DNA of 64,000 bases from Clostridium fungisolvens (GCF_014193895.1 NZ_BLZR01000001.1:2294001-2358000), one strand, 5' to 3'. Shown: positions 26,653 through 35,754, numbered from the stretch's first letter. The notes: generated by a model not told the origin, from the letters alone. A program made the numbers and translations.

Positions 26653-26682
26653 CAGTCTTTTCCGCTATTTCGACATATAATT

Positions 26683-28767
26683 CTACTTTTCATCATTTTG
26701 AACAGGAACTTTATTGCCGCATTCTTTATTTGTACATTCTAAATACTTGCCTTTACTTTTACTATATCTGATAACCATATGTGAATTGCAGTGGCTACAT
26801 TTTTCTTTTGCTGGTTCATACCAACTAACAAAAGAACATTCTGGATAGTTAGAGCATCCATAGAATTTATTACCTTTTTTACTCTTCTTAACAACTACAT
26901 TACCATTGCAAAGTGGACACTTAGCATCGATTTCTTCAACTATTGGTTTAGTATTTTGACACTCAGGGTATCCAGGGCATGCTAAGAAGTTACCAAAACG
27001 TCCTTGCTTTATCACCATCATCTTACCACATTTATCACATTTAACATCACTTACTTTATCTTCTATTACTACTTTTGATACTTCTTTTTCTGCTTTGTCT
27101 AATGCTTCCTTTAGTGGTCCAAAAAATTCATCAACGATTTTTTCCCATTCTACTTTTCCTTCTTCGATATAGTCAAGCTTATTTTCCATATCAGCTGTAA
27201 AATCTGCATCAACAATTTGCTTAAAGTAATCACTCATAATATTGTTTACAATAATACCAAGTTCAGTTGGGAAAAGATTCTTCTTTTCTCTTTGTACATA
27301 TTTTCTGCTTAAAATAGTAGATATTGTTGGCACATAAGTACTCGGTCTTCCGATTCCATTTTCCTCTAGCACCTTAACAAAAGAAGCTTCTGTATATCTT
27401 GGTGGTGGTTGAGTAAAATGTTGTTTACCTAATATACTATCATAGTTTAAAACTTCATTCTCCTCAATTTCTGGGAGTAATACACTTTCTTCATCTTCAT
27501 CAGTTGTATACTCATATACCTTCATGAAACCATCAAATTTAATAGTTGAACCAGTAGCTCTTAGCTTGTAATCACCATTATTTATATCTATAGTATTAGT
27601 GTTAAGAACACATGATGCCATTTGACTTGCTATAAATCTTTCCCAAATGAGCTTATATAGCTTATATTGCTCTGATGACAGATTACCTTTTGCAATTTCA
27701 GGTGTTATCTCAACTAATGATGGCCTAATTGCTTCATGAGCATCTTGTATATTCTTCTTACCTCTATATATTCTTGGGCTTTCAGGTATATAACCACTTC
27801 CATAAGTGTCACCAATAAATTGTAAAGCACTATCTTGAGCTTCCTTGGATATTCTTACAGAATCAGTTCTCATATAAGTTATAAGCCCCACTGTTCCATA
27901 TCCTTTGACTTCAACCCCTTCGTAAAGTTGTTGAGCAATTGACATAGTTCTCTTAGTTTGGAAGTTAAGTTTTCTACTGGCATCCTGTTGAAGAGTACTT
28001 GTTGTAAAAGGTGGTAACGGATTTTTATTCTTTGTTCCCTTTTTAACTTTTGCAACAACAAAATCGTTGTTCTTTAGCTGTTCTATTGTTTTATTAGCTT
28101 CAGCTTCAGTAGCTATCTCGAATTTCTTTCCTTTGAGTGTTGCTATCTTAACATTGAATTTTTTGTTTTTCTTTTCTAATTTTATATCAACAGTCCAATA
28201 TTCTTTAGATTCGAATTTGTTTATCTCATCTTCTCGATCACATATTAATTTTAAAGCTGCTGATTGTACTCTACCAGCACTTAGTCCCCACTTAACATTT
28301 CTCCATAGAATAGGACTTATTTCATAACCAACTAGTCTATCTAAAACTCTTCTTGCCTGTTGAGCATCAACTAAGTTTTGGTTGATAGTCCTTGGATTTT
28401 TTATAGAATTCTTCACTGCATTTTTAGTGATTTCGTGAAATTCAACTCTGCATGTATCCATATCAGGTATCTTTAGGATATTAGCTAAATGCCAAGATAT
28501 GGCTTCCCCTTCTCTATCAGGGTCAGTTGCCAAGAATATTTTATCACTTTTCTTTGCAAGCTTTTTTAGCTTATCTAATAAATCCCCTTTACCTCTTATG
28601 GTTATATACTTGGGATTATAATTATTATCAACGTCAACCCCTAGCTGACTTTTAGGAAGATCTCTTATGTGTCCCATAGATGCCTCTACAACATAATTTT
28701 TCCCTAAATATTTACTAATTGTTTTTGCCTTTGCAGGCGATTCTACTATTACAAGATTTTGACCCAT
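26683..28767 (-). CDS. topA: DNA topoisomerase I
   Basis: Relaxes negative supercoils by single-strand passage. The TOPRIM domain (1-115) shows VIVESPAKAKTI and DPDREGEAISWH. The catalytic tyrosine is in YMRTDSVRIS near residue 298. Three C-terminal C4 zinc modules follow from about 578 (CDKCGKMMVIKQGRFGNF, CPLCNGN, CSHCNSH). The length of 694 is standard. ATG 28767 is behind TGAGGAGT. Downstream of dprA. Confidence 0.98.
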   Translation of the reverse strand: MGQNLVIVESPAKAKTISKYLGKNYVVEASMGHIRDLPKSQLGVDVDNNYNPKYITIRGKGDLLDKLKKLAKKSDKIFLATDPDREGEAISWHLANILKIPDMDTCRVEFHEITKNAVKNSIKNPRTINQNLVDAQQARRVLDRLVGYEISPILWRNVKWGLSAGRVQSAALKLICDREDEINKFESKEYWTVDIKLEKKNKKFNVKIATLKGKKFEIATEAEANKTIEQLKNNDFVVAKVKKGTKNKNPLPPFTTSTLQQDASRKLNFQTKRTMSIAQQLYEGVEVKGYGTVGLITYMRTDSVRISKEAQDSALQFIGDTYGSGYIPESPRIYRGKKNIQDAHEAIRPSLVEITPEIAKGNLSSEQYKLYKLIWERFIASQMASCVLNTNTIDINNGDYKLRATGSTIKFDGFMKVYEYTTDEDEESVLLPEIEENEVLNYDSILGKQHFTQPPPRYTEASFVKVLEENGIGRPSTYVPTISTILSRKYVQREKKNLFPTELGIIVNNIMSDYFKQIVDADFTADMENKLDYIEEGKVEWEKIVDEFFGPLKEALDKAEKEVSKVVIEDKVSDVKCDKCGKMMVIKQGRFGNFLACPGYPECQNTKPIVEEIDAKCPLCNGNVVVKKSKKGNKFYGCSNYPECSFVSWYEPAKEKCSHCNSHMVIRYSKSKGKYLECTNKECGNKVPVQNDEK

Positions 28768-28808
28768 TTTTTACTCCTCAAAAACTTTGGAGTGTTCACC
28801 CCCTAGTT

Positions 28809-29861
28809 TTAAATATTTTTAACATAATAATTTCCTAAAATACACATAATTTCATTATTAAATTGCATTTCAAATAATAACTCATAAATCATTGAGGTGT
28901 CAATATCTGTGTTTCTTATAATTTCATCAATATGAGTTGGTTTATCATTTATTAACCTTATAATTTGAGCTTTTAAGGTATCACTGAAATTTTTATTTTT
29001 TTTCATATTGATATCAAGACCTTCTAATAAAGTTATTGTATCTAATATAGACGTAGCACCATCTCTTATTAGTTTATTTGTACCTTTACTTTGAGGTGAA
29101 TAAATTGTTCCTGGTACTGCCAAAACATCTTTTCCTTGGTCCAATGCATAATTTGCTGTAATTAGCGAACCACTCTTCTCATTAGCTTCAACCACTATGA
29201 CAGCTTTGGACAATCCACTAATTATTCTATTACGTCTAGGAAAATTATAAGGTAAAGGTTTAGTTCCTGGAAGAAACTCAGATATAAGACAACCATCTAC
29301 TGATATATTTTCATATAAAATTTTATTATAAGCCGGATATATTACATCAATACCACAACCTAATACTCCACAAGTGACTCCTTTATTTTCTATGACACTT
29401 TTATGAGCTTCTGAATCTATTCCATAGGCTCCACCACTAATTATACACGTATCATATCTGCTTAATTCCCTACAAATAAACTTTGTAACTTCTCTCCCGT
29501 AGGACGTACATTTTCTTGAGCCTACTACTGCTATATTAATCTTTTTATTCAAAATGTCAATATCCCCTTTATAAAATAAACAATAAGGAGCATCGTTTAT
29601 TTGTCTTAAAGAACTAGGATATCTGTCTTCTGTATAAGTTACAAGTCCGATATTATTTTTTATTATGTATCTAGCAAGTTTAGTTATCTCTTCTTCTGAA
29701 ATATTACTCTTAATCTTTTTATTTACGAGTTTCTCCATCTTATAATGATTAAAATTGATATTTCTATAAATAGTTTCTTCATCTATATATTCATCCAGTA
29801 GATTCAATTTTATACTATCACTTATAGGTAACATGGAAAACCAAATTTTATAAAAATCCAA
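28809..29861 (-). CDS. dprA: DNA-processing protein DprA
   Basis: Loads RecA on incoming single-stranded DNA during transformation, and is widely conserved even in strains not known to be competent. The Rossmann core has AVVGSRKCTSYG, ISGGAYGIDSEAHK, GVLGCGIDVIYP and AVPGTIYSPQSKGTN; a small C-terminal helical domain follows. It has about 350 residues. Two TTG codons are possible starts; 29861 is nine bases behind AAGGAG and is preferred to 29867, which is too close. Confidence 0.94.
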   Translation of the reverse strand: MDFYKIWFSMLPISDSIKLNLLDEYIDEETIYRNINFNHYKMEKLVNKKIKSNISEEEITKLARYIIKNNIGLVTYTEDRYPSSLRQINDAPYCLFYKGDIDILNKKINIAVVGSRKCTSYGREVTKFICRELSRYDTCIISGGAYGIDSEAHKSVIENKGVTCGVLGCGIDVIYPAYNKILYENISVDGCLISEFLPGTKPLPYNFPRRNRIISGLSKAVIVVEANEKSGSLITANYALDQGKDVLAVPGTIYSPQSKGTNKLIRDGATSILDTITLLEGLDINMKKNKNFSDTLKAQIIRLINDKPTHIDEIIRNTDIDTSMIYELLFEMQFNNEIMCILGNYYVKNI

Positions 29862-29875
29862 AATCAATTTCTCCT

Positions 29876-31411
29876 TTATATTATCTGTCCATCAAAAAAC
29901 TTTCTATAACCTAAAGCCTCTATTATAGATGATTTTCTTACATCTTTATCATTATTTAAGTCAGCTATAGTTCTAGAAACCTTTAAAATTTTATCCAGAC
30001 CTCTTGTGCTTACTCTGTATTTATCATAAATCTTTTCTATTAACGCTAAACATTCGCCATCTAATTTAATATATTTTTTTATTTGACTATGATTTAATTG
30101 TGAATTGAAACTTACCCCTATATCTTTGTACCTTCTCTGTTGCAAATCTCTTGCCTTTATAACTCTTTCTTTTATATCTTTAGAACTTTCTCTTCTCGAA
30201 TTACTCATTAGTTCATTGAAAGGAATTTGGACAACTGATACATATAAATCTATTCTGTCAGCTATTGCTTTTGATAATCTCTTTTGATACTTATTTTTTT
30301 CTACATCAGTACAAACACAACTTGAAAAACCGCTCTTGTCAACGCCTTTAGCACACGGACACTGATTGGTTGCGCCGATAAAAATAAAATCCGCTGGATA
30401 TGTTATTTTGCCAGATAGTCTTGATATTTGTATCAATTTTTCTTCTAAAGGTTCTCTTAAACATTCAAGAACTCTTCTATCAAATTCTAATAGCTCATCT
30501 AAAAATAATACCCCTTTATGTGCTAGGCTAATCTCACCTACTGCCAATTCCCTACCACCACCTATAAGGGTATGTTTAGGAGTTGTATGGTGAGGGTTTC
30601 TAAAAGGTCTTATATCAACAACACCATTTTTATTCTTTAAGTTTCCAGAAACACTATATATTTTTGTAACTTCTAAACATTCTTCATAGCTCAAATCAGG
30701 CAGTATTGATGATAGCCTCTTAGCTAGCATTGTTTTTCCAGAACCTGCTGGCCCATAAAGAATAATGTTATGGTTAGATGCAGCGGAAATTTCTAGAGCT
30801 CTTTTTGCCGACTCATTACCATATACATCACTAAAATCATATTCCATTTCATGAGAATCATTAAACTTAACTACTTCATCATACTTTATTGGTAATTGAT
30901 CTTCATAAACTAAAAATTCTGTAACTTGCTTCAGACTCTTAAAAGGATATATATTTCCATTCTTTATTAACGATGTCTCTTCTATATTTCCTTGAGGTAT
31001 AATATAATTATCTATTCCTCTATTCTTACCTTCTAATATAATAGGTAAACATCCATTCACAGTGTTTATTTCACCATTTAATGATAATTCGCCTACTAGC
31101 ATATATTTATTAGGATCACTTAGCGTGATCTGATTACTTTCTAGAAGAATACCAATAGCTATTGGTAAATCTAAAAGAGTACCTATCTTTTTTATATCAG
31201 CAGGGGCTAGGTTAACCACTACTCTTCCAAGAGGAAATTCATATCCGCTGTTGATTACTGCAGAACGAACTCTTTCTTTAGACTCTTTTATAGACATATC
31301 TGGCAGTCCTACTATAGAAAATGAAGGCAATCCTTTATTAATATCCACTTCTACATACACAACTTCACCATCTATACCGTTAAATGATGCACTTATTATT
31401 TTTGTTGCCAT
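29876..31411 (-). CDS. comM: ComM/YifB-family Mg-chelatase-like AAA+ ATPase
   Basis: AAA+ hexameric helicase-type protein; in naturally transformable gammaproteobacteria ComM extends branch migration. The 511 residues show an N-terminal Lon-like fold (KIISASFNGIDGEVV, to about 165), Walker A GPAGSGKT near 217, Walker B GVLFLDELLEF and C-terminal Mg-chelatase domain. A cysteine-rich loop CPCAKGVDK is present. A GTG inside the AGAGGTG site is rejected in favour of ATG 31411. Adjacent to dprA; role in this genus untested. Confidence 0.9.
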   Translation of the reverse strand: MATKIISASFNGIDGEVVYVEVDINKGLPSFSIVGLPDMSIKESKERVRSAVINSGYEFPLGRVVVNLAPADIKKIGTLLDLPIAIGILLESNQITLSDPNKYMLVGELSLNGEINTVNGCLPIILEGKNRGIDNYIIPQGNIEETSLIKNGNIYPFKSLKQVTEFLVYEDQLPIKYDEVVKFNDSHEMEYDFSDVYGNESAKRALEISAASNHNIILYGPAGSGKTMLAKRLSSILPDLSYEECLEVTKIYSVSGNLKNKNGVVDIRPFRNPHHTTPKHTLIGGGRELAVGEISLAHKGVLFLDELLEFDRRVLECLREPLEEKLIQISRLSGKITYPADFIFIGATNQCPCAKGVDKSGFSSCVCTDVEKNKYQKRLSKAIADRIDLYVSVVQIPFNELMSNSRRESSKDIKERVIKARDLQQRRYKDIGVSFNSQLNHSQIKKYIKLDGECLALIEKIYDKYRVSTRGLDKILKVSRTIADLNNDKDVRKSSIIEALGYRKFFDGQII

Positions 31412-31524
31412 CTTAATCACCTCTTTAATGAGTATTGACCATTTTTAATTTTAATAACAAAAAAGTTTTTTTTTTGTTTCAAAAGTCAATAATATTAAAA
31501 ATATGTTAATTAGGGGAAAATTAA

Positions 31525-31890
31525 ATGAAAAAGATGAATAAATCCATTGGAACCACAGGAGAAAATATAGCTTGTAATCTTCTTTTAAGTGAAAAATACA
31601 ATATTATTAAGAAAAATTTCAATTGTAGAAATGGAGAAATAGATATAATTGGATGGGATAAAGAAATACTTTGTTTTATTGAAGTAAAAACAAGATACGA
31701 CTTAGGATTTGGAAGTCCTATGGAAGCCGTATCTTTCAGTAAAGTATTAAGCATAAAAAGGGTTGCCAAATACTTTATTCACAAATATCAATTATATAAT
31801 GTAAATGCTAGATTTGATATTATAGAAGTATATTTAAATCATAAAAATACAGAAATTAAGACTAATTTAATAAAAGATGCATTTAGGTAA
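31525..31890 (+). CDS. YraN/UPF0102 endonuclease-fold protein
   Basis: 121-residue protein of the UPF0102 family with an RNase H/PD-(D/E)XK-like fold: GENIACNLLL, NCRNGEIDIIGWD and CFIEVKTR are the conserved active-site-like pieces. Function is not established. It is one of only four plus-strand genes, divergent from comM and convergent with rnhB. ATG 31525 is behind AGGGGA at eight bases. Confidence 0.88.
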   Translation: MKKMNKSIGTTGENIACNLLLSEKYNIIKKNFNCRNGEIDIIGWDKEILCFIEVKTRYDLGFGSPMEAVSFSKVLSIKRVAKYFIHKYQLYNVNARFDIIEVYLNHKNTEIKTNLIKDAFR

Positions 31891-31916
31891 ACAGAATTTC
31901 TGTTACAAAATGCATC
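31876..31916. terminator. Shared terminator between yraN and rnhB
   Basis: Nine-bp outer stem GATGCATTT/AAATGCATC (31876-31884, 31908-31916) with a nested AACAG/CTGTT stem. T-rich sequence follows on the minus strand; weaker on the plus strand. It overlaps the last codons of yraN. Confidence 0.65.
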
Positions 31917-31950
31917 ATATCTTATTATTAAATCACTTATAATATTTAAA

Positions 31951-32778
31951 TTATTTTTTAGATAGTATGTTATTGAGGAATGACATTCTATGTATTTCAC
32001 ATGTTCCTATTTCATGAATTGCGTCTACATGCTTCTGCGTGCCGTAGCCTACATTATCCTTAAAACCATATCCAGGATATATAAGATCATATTCTTTCAT
32101 AAGTCTATCCCTGTAAACTTTAGCAATTATAGAAGCACATGCAATAGAGGCGCTTTTTGCGTCTCCTTTTATTACAAATTTGTTAGGTTTGTTCAAATTT
32201 CTAACTGGATATCCATCAGAAAGAACCAATTGAGGCTCTATAGGCAAAGTTTTACAAGCATCTAAGAAAATCTTATTATTACAATGAGCTATTCCTAGTG
32301 TATCTATTTGCTTATTATCACATACAGTTATACTATAGGCTAGAGCCTTTTCTCTTATGATAATATCTAATTCCTCACGTCTTTGCTCACTTAATGCCTT
32401 AGAATCCTTTATACCTAAGATTATATCCCCTAAGTTGTTAAGGTCTAAAATCACAGCCGCACCTACTATAGGGCCAGCAAGAGGTCCTCTACCAACTTCA
32501 TCAACTCCTGCAACGTATCTAAAATTACTAAATTGTTTATCAAACATGTACATAGCTCTGACTCTGTTGTACTCTGCTTCTTCTTTTTGAATTGAGGTTT
32601 CAATTTTTTTAGCTAATGCAAGTACGTTCTTTCTTTTATCGCCAGAAAGAATATTTGTAAGCTCTGACAGTTCTTCTCTATTGCTTAGCTTAACAGGTAC
32701 TGAGGCAGCTAATGCTTTAACCTCGTTAAAACTAATATTATGTAAATTCTCTTTCAAATAAATAATATTATCCTTCAA
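31951..32778 (-). CDS. rnhB: Ribonuclease HII
   Basis: Cleaves RNA in RNA-DNA hybrids and removes single ribonucleotides. The catalytic core begins VAGVDEVGRGPLAGPIV near residue 88 (D-E pair), with DSKALSEQRRE and SIACASIIAKVYRD. The roughly 70-residue N-terminal extension is usual for Firmicute RnhB. The start is TTG, overlapping rbgA by 11 bases with a fair GAAAGGCG site. 275 residues. Confidence 0.95.
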   Translation of the reverse strand: MKDNIIYLKENLHNISFNEVKALAASVPVKLSNREELSELTNILSGDKRKNVLALAKKIETSIQKEEAEYNRVRAMYMFDKQFSNFRYVAGVDEVGRGPLAGPIVGAAVILDLNNLGDIILGIKDSKALSEQRREELDIIIREKALAYSITVCDNKQIDTLGIAHCNNKIFLDACKTLPIEPQLVLSDGYPVRNLNKPNKFVIKGDAKSASIACASIIAKVYRDRLMKEYDLIYPGYGFKDNVGYGTQKHVDAIHEIGTCEIHRMSFLNNILSKK

Positions 32779-33634
32779 TTTCTTCGCCTTTCCAAGGAGT
32801 TTCTAAAGATACATTACCTATCTTACCGCCTCTAAATTCATCTAATAAAATAGAAGCTATTCTGTTGTAATCAATCTCTCCACCAGATACAATTGCCCCT
32901 CTTTTTCTCGCAATCATATTTAAAGTATCAATTGGTTCTTCAGCTACTGCTTCTAATTTATATCTAGCCTTTAGTAATTCAGGATTAGTATTCTGCAATC
33001 TCTCTACTAACTTTAAAGAAAGCTCTTCTGTATCCATAATTTCATCTTTAATCGCCCCAGTAAAAGCTAAGTTTAATGCCACTTCCTCGTCTTCAAACTT
33101 AGGCCAAAGCACCCCAGGAGTATCAAGAAGCTCAATACCAATAGAAGTTTTAATCCACTGTTTATTTTTAGTAACACCAGGTCTATCGCCAGTTTTAGCT
33201 ATATTATTTCTTGCCATCTTATTTATGAAAGTAGACTTTCCAACGTTAGGAATGCCTACAACCATAACTCTTGTTATAATCTTAGCTAATCCTTTAGCTT
33301 TTAGCCTCTCGTGCTTTTCCTTTAGCAGTTCCATTAACGCAGGCTTAATATTTTTTATACCATCACCCTTAAGACAGTTAACTTCAATTGCTCTTATTGA
33401 CTCACTTTTCAAAGCATTAATCCACGCTTTAGTAGTCTTGCTATCAGTAAGATCACTCTTGTTAAGTAGAATTAATCTAGGTTTATCCTTACATAATTCA
33501 TCTATATCAGGATTAGCACTAGATTTAGGAATTCTAGCATCCCTAATTTCAATAACAGCATCTACTAACTTTAAATTTTCTTTAATCTCTCTTTTGGTTT
33601 TCACCATATGGCCAGGAAACCAATTTATCGCCAT
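32768..33634 (-). CDS. rbgA: Ribosome biogenesis GTPase RbgA (YlqF)
   Basis: Circularly permuted GTPase that completes the 50S subunit around L16. The G4 motif LLNKSDL precedes G1 GIPNVGKSTF and DTPGVLWP, as expected for permutation, after the characteristic INWFPGHMVK start. 288 residues. A candidate promoter lies at 33772-33800. Downstream rnhB overlaps it. Confidence 0.97.
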   Translation of the reverse strand: MAINWFPGHMVKTKREIKENLKLVDAVIEIRDARIPKSSANPDIDELCKDKPRLILLNKSDLTDSKTTKAWINALKSESIRAIEVNCLKGDGIKNIKPALMELLKEKHERLKAKGLAKIITRVMVVGIPNVGKSTFINKMARNNIAKTGDRPGVTKNKQWIKTSIGIELLDTPGVLWPKFEDEEVALNLAFTGAIKDEIMDTEELSLKLVERLQNTNPELLKARYKLEAVAEEPIDTLNMIARKRGAIVSGGEIDYNRIASILLDEFRGGKIGNVSLETPWKGEEIEG

Positions 33635-33669
33635 AAAATCATTCCTTTCTTATTCAAAAACATTATCAA

Positions 33670-33755
33670 TACATTCATATATTCATATATTTATATATTT
33701 ATATATTTATATATTTATAGCTCTATATAGATATATCGATATATGAATGTAGATT
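33670..33755. repeat. Tandem 8-base AT repeat within a palindrome
   Basis: About six units of attcatat or atttatat run from 33673 to 33720. The block is bracketed by tacattcatatat and its inverse atatatgaatgta (about 33741-33753), so the whole segment can fold back on itself. Confidence 0.75.
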
Positions 33756-33771
33756 ATATATATTTTACAGG

Positions 33772-33800
33772 TTTATATAAAACAAATTTATATATAACAA
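33772..33800 (-). promoter_or_regulatory. Candidate promoter of rbgA-rnhB
   Basis: TTGTTA (33795-33800), 17-base spacer, TATAAA (33772-33777). In such AT-rich sequence a chance match is possible. Confidence 0.45.
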
Positions 33801-33850
33801 TTAGTTCCATAGCAATAGTATACCTATATATATATCAACTATGTTACAAT

Positions 33851-33980
33851 TATAGCCACACTACTTAATATTTAAATTCATCAAAATAAAGATTCGTAGA
33901 ATCACCGAAATCTTTTAATTCATTTAGCAATTCTTGTCGATATTTCATTTGGAACTGATATATCTATAGCTACACAATCT
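33851..33980. repeat. MITE-like palindromic repeat, copy D (diverged)
   Basis: About 37 bases from tttaaatt to aaat (33870-33910) match copy E at 56181-56223 with few differences, including caaaataaagattcgtaga. The outer ends are more diverged than in other copies; the limits are approximate. Confidence 0.55.
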
Positions 33981-33990
33981 ATTTTAAAAT

Positions 33991-34014
33991 AAAAAACGGA
34001 GCTAAATTAGCCCC
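33991..34014 (-). terminator. Terminator after rplS
   Basis: Seven-bp stem GGGGCTA/TAGCTCC (one G-U) with three-base loop and a TTTTTT run on the minus strand, 17 bases after the stop. Confidence 0.8.
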
Positions 34015-34031
34015 TGTCTTTTAATTAAATA

Positions 34032-34376
34032 TTAGATTAATTCTTTAACCTTAGCTGCCTTACCTACTCTATTTCTTAGGTAGAATAACTTAGCTCTTCT
34101 TACCTTACCTCTTCTTGTAACTTCAATCTTCTCTATGATTGGAGCATTTAGTGGGAAAGTTCTTTCAACGCCAACGCCATAAGCTATTCTTCTAGCAGTG
34201 AAAGTTTCTCTTAATCCACCATTTTGTCTCTTAATTACAACACCTTCGAAAACTTGGATTCTTTCTCTTGTACCTTCTTTAACTTTTACGTGAACCTTAA
34301 CAGTATCACCTACGTTAAATTGAGGTAAATCAGTTCTGATTTGTTCTTGTTCTATTGCTCTTAATATTTCGTTCAT
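34032..34376 (-). CDS. rplS: 50S ribosomal protein L19
   Basis: L19 lies at the subunit interface. The 114 residues contain FNVGDTVKVHVKVKEGTRER and RKTFTARR-like ETFTARRIAYGVGVERTFPL. Two ATGs are possible; 34376, seven bases behind GGAGGG, is preferred to 34382. It ends the ylxM-ffh-rpsP-khpA-rimM-trmD group and has its own promoter inside trmD plus a leader. Confidence 0.98.
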   Translation of the reverse strand: MNEILRAIEQEQIRTDLPQFNVGDTVKVHVKVKEGTRERIQVFEGVVIKRQNGGLRETFTARRIAYGVGVERTFPLNAPIIEKIEVTRRGKVRRAKLFYLRNRVGKAAKVKELI

Positions 34377-34453
34377 GTGCATTCCCTCCTTAGTAATAAT
34401 GTGACGTTCTTACCATATGTAAATACGACAGAGGACCGCCCGTACTAGCACAA
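34377..34453 (-). promoter_or_regulatory. rplS leader (L19 leader-like)
   Basis: ACCATTGTG at the 5' side can pair with CATATGGT near 34412-34418, enclosing a GC-rich element with CGGGCGGTCCTCTGTCG. A conserved L19 leader is described for low-GC Gram-positives; this region fits in position and size, but the match to that model was not computed. Confidence 0.5.
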
Positions 34454-34458
34454 TGGTA

Positions 34459-34487
34459 ATTTTAACACATGTAATTTATTTAATCAA
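34459..34487 (-). promoter_or_regulatory. rplS promoter inside the end of trmD
   Basis: TTGATT (34482-34487), 17-base spacer, TAAAAT (34459-34464); the -35 overlaps the last trmD codons. Confidence 0.6.
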
Positions 34488-35205
34488 CATTTTTTTCATA
34501 TTCTTTAAGTAGCTTAATATCTTCTTTAGTGAGTTTTACATTTTGAAATAAATCAGGACGTCTTTCCTTAGTAATCCTAAGGGACATTTTCCTTCTCCAC
34601 TTTCTTATGTTCTCATGATGCCCTGATAAAAGAACACTTGGAACCGATTCATCTTCAAAAACTTCTGGTCTAGTATACTGAGGATGCTCTAGCAAACCAC
34701 TATAAAATGATTCCTCAACAAAGCTTTCCTCACTACTTAAAACTCCCGGAATCAGTCTGCAAATACTATCTATAATAGGTATAGCAGCCATCTCTCCTCC
34801 AGTAAGCACAAAGTCCCCTAAGGATAATTCTAGATCAAAATATTTATAAGCTCTCTCATCTATGCCTTCATAATGTCCACAAACAAAAATAACTTCATCT
34901 AGTTTAGATATTTCTTTAGCAACTTCTTGATTGAAGGTTTTGCCTCTAGGTCCTAAAAAAATTACTTTACCACTATTATTCTGTTTTACAGCTTTGATGC
35001 ATTCTACCACAGGCTGAGCACTCATAACCATACCAGCACCACCACCATATGGATAATCATCTACTTTTTTATGCTTACTAGCTGAAAAATCTCTAATATT
35101 AGTAGTAGTTATATCTAAAATGCCACTATTTCTTGCTCTACCTATTATGCTATGTTCAAAAACACTAAACATATCAGGAAAAAGGGTAAGAATATTAATC
35201 TTCAT
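34480..35205 (-). CDS. trmD: tRNA (guanine-37-N1) methyltransferase
   Basis: SPOUT-knot enzyme making m1G37, which prevents frameshifting. The 241 residues show ILTLFPDMF, DDYPYGGGAGMVM, ICGHYEGIDER-like FVCGHYEGIDERAYKY and the knot GDFVLTGGEMAAIPIID. It overlaps rimM by 11 bases. Standard length and order. Confidence 0.98.
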   Translation of the reverse strand: MKINILTLFPDMFSVFEHSIIGRARNSGILDITTTNIRDFSASKHKKVDDYPYGGGAGMVMSAQPVVECIKAVKQNNSGKVIFLGPRGKTFNQEVAKEISKLDEVIFVCGHYEGIDERAYKYFDLELSLGDFVLTGGEMAAIPIIDSICRLIPGVLSSEESFVEESFYSGLLEHPQYTRPEVFEDESVPSVLLSGHHENIRKWRRKMSLRITKERRPDLFQNVKLTKEDIKLLKEYEKNVD

Positions 35206-35692
35206 CTTGCCATTCTCCTGAAGGTTTTATTATAATTTTCTTCTCTCCAATATTTATATCAAGGACTATCTCTTTTAATACAGGAACTAAAATCTCTTTA
35301 TTACCTTTAACCCAGTAAACATCATTACTTCCTGTTTGTATTACATCGTATACATCACCATAGTTAAATCCATCTGTATCAGAAACATTACATCCTATTA
35401 AATCAGATATAAAATATGTATCTTCGGGAAGTTCAACAGCATTTTCTCTAGTAACTCTAATATACTTTTGTTTTAGTTTTTCAGCATCATTCATGGTATC
35501 AATACCTTTAATTTTAACTATAACTCTATCTTTCTGGTATTTTACCCATTCAACTTCAGCCTTTTTATCATCAATTAAAATTTCTTTTAGATCATCAAAT
35601 CTGTTTACGTCATCAGTTAGAGGATAAACTTTAACTTCTCCTTTAACTCCATGAGTATTAACAATTTGACCTACGTTAAAAAATTCATTCAT
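35195..35692 (-). CDS. rimM: Ribosome maturation factor RimM
   Basis: 30S assembly factor binding S19. The 165 residues begin FNVGQIVNTHGVKGEVKVYPLTDD, with a PRC-barrel C-terminal half (DLIGCNVSDTDGFNYGDVYDV). ATG 35692 behind GCGAGGTGA is preferred to the five-codon longer reading. An internal terminator lies between khpA and rimM. Confidence 0.97.
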   Translation of the reverse strand: MNEFFNVGQIVNTHGVKGEVKVYPLTDDVNRFDDLKEILIDDKKAEVEWVKYQKDRVIVKIKGIDTMNDAEKLKQKYIRVTRENAVELPEDTYFISDLIGCNVSDTDGFNYGDVYDVIQTGSNDVYWVKGNKEILVPVLKEIVLDINIGEKKIIIKPSGEWQDED

Positions 35693-35726
35693 AAAATCAC
35701 CTCGCAAACCATTTTAAGAGTATGTG

Positions 35727-35754
35727 GAAAAAGAGCTAGGAAGCCCTAACTCTT
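35727..35754 (-). terminator. Intra-operon terminator between khpA and rimM
   Basis: Ten-bp stem AAGAGTTAGG/CCTAGCTCTT (one G-U), GCTT loop, then TTTTT on the minus strand, directly after the khpA stop. Confidence 0.8.

Larger units (their letters stand above)
33635..34031. other. 397-base gap between rbgA and rplS
   Basis: Very AT-rich. Holds an 8-base tandem repeat with a flanking palindrome (33670-33755), a candidate rbgA promoter, a MITE-like copy (about 33851-33980) and the rplS terminator. Nothing coding is seen. Confidence 0.7.

Noticed and set aside
33225..33746. 173-codon plus-strand frame running from rbgA into the AT repeat
   Set aside because: It is antisense to rbgA, and its tail is just the translated AT repeat (alternating Ile/Tyr).
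33670..33755. Possible CRISPR-like repeat block
   Set aside because: The units are 8 bases, tandem and without spacers; no cas genes are present.
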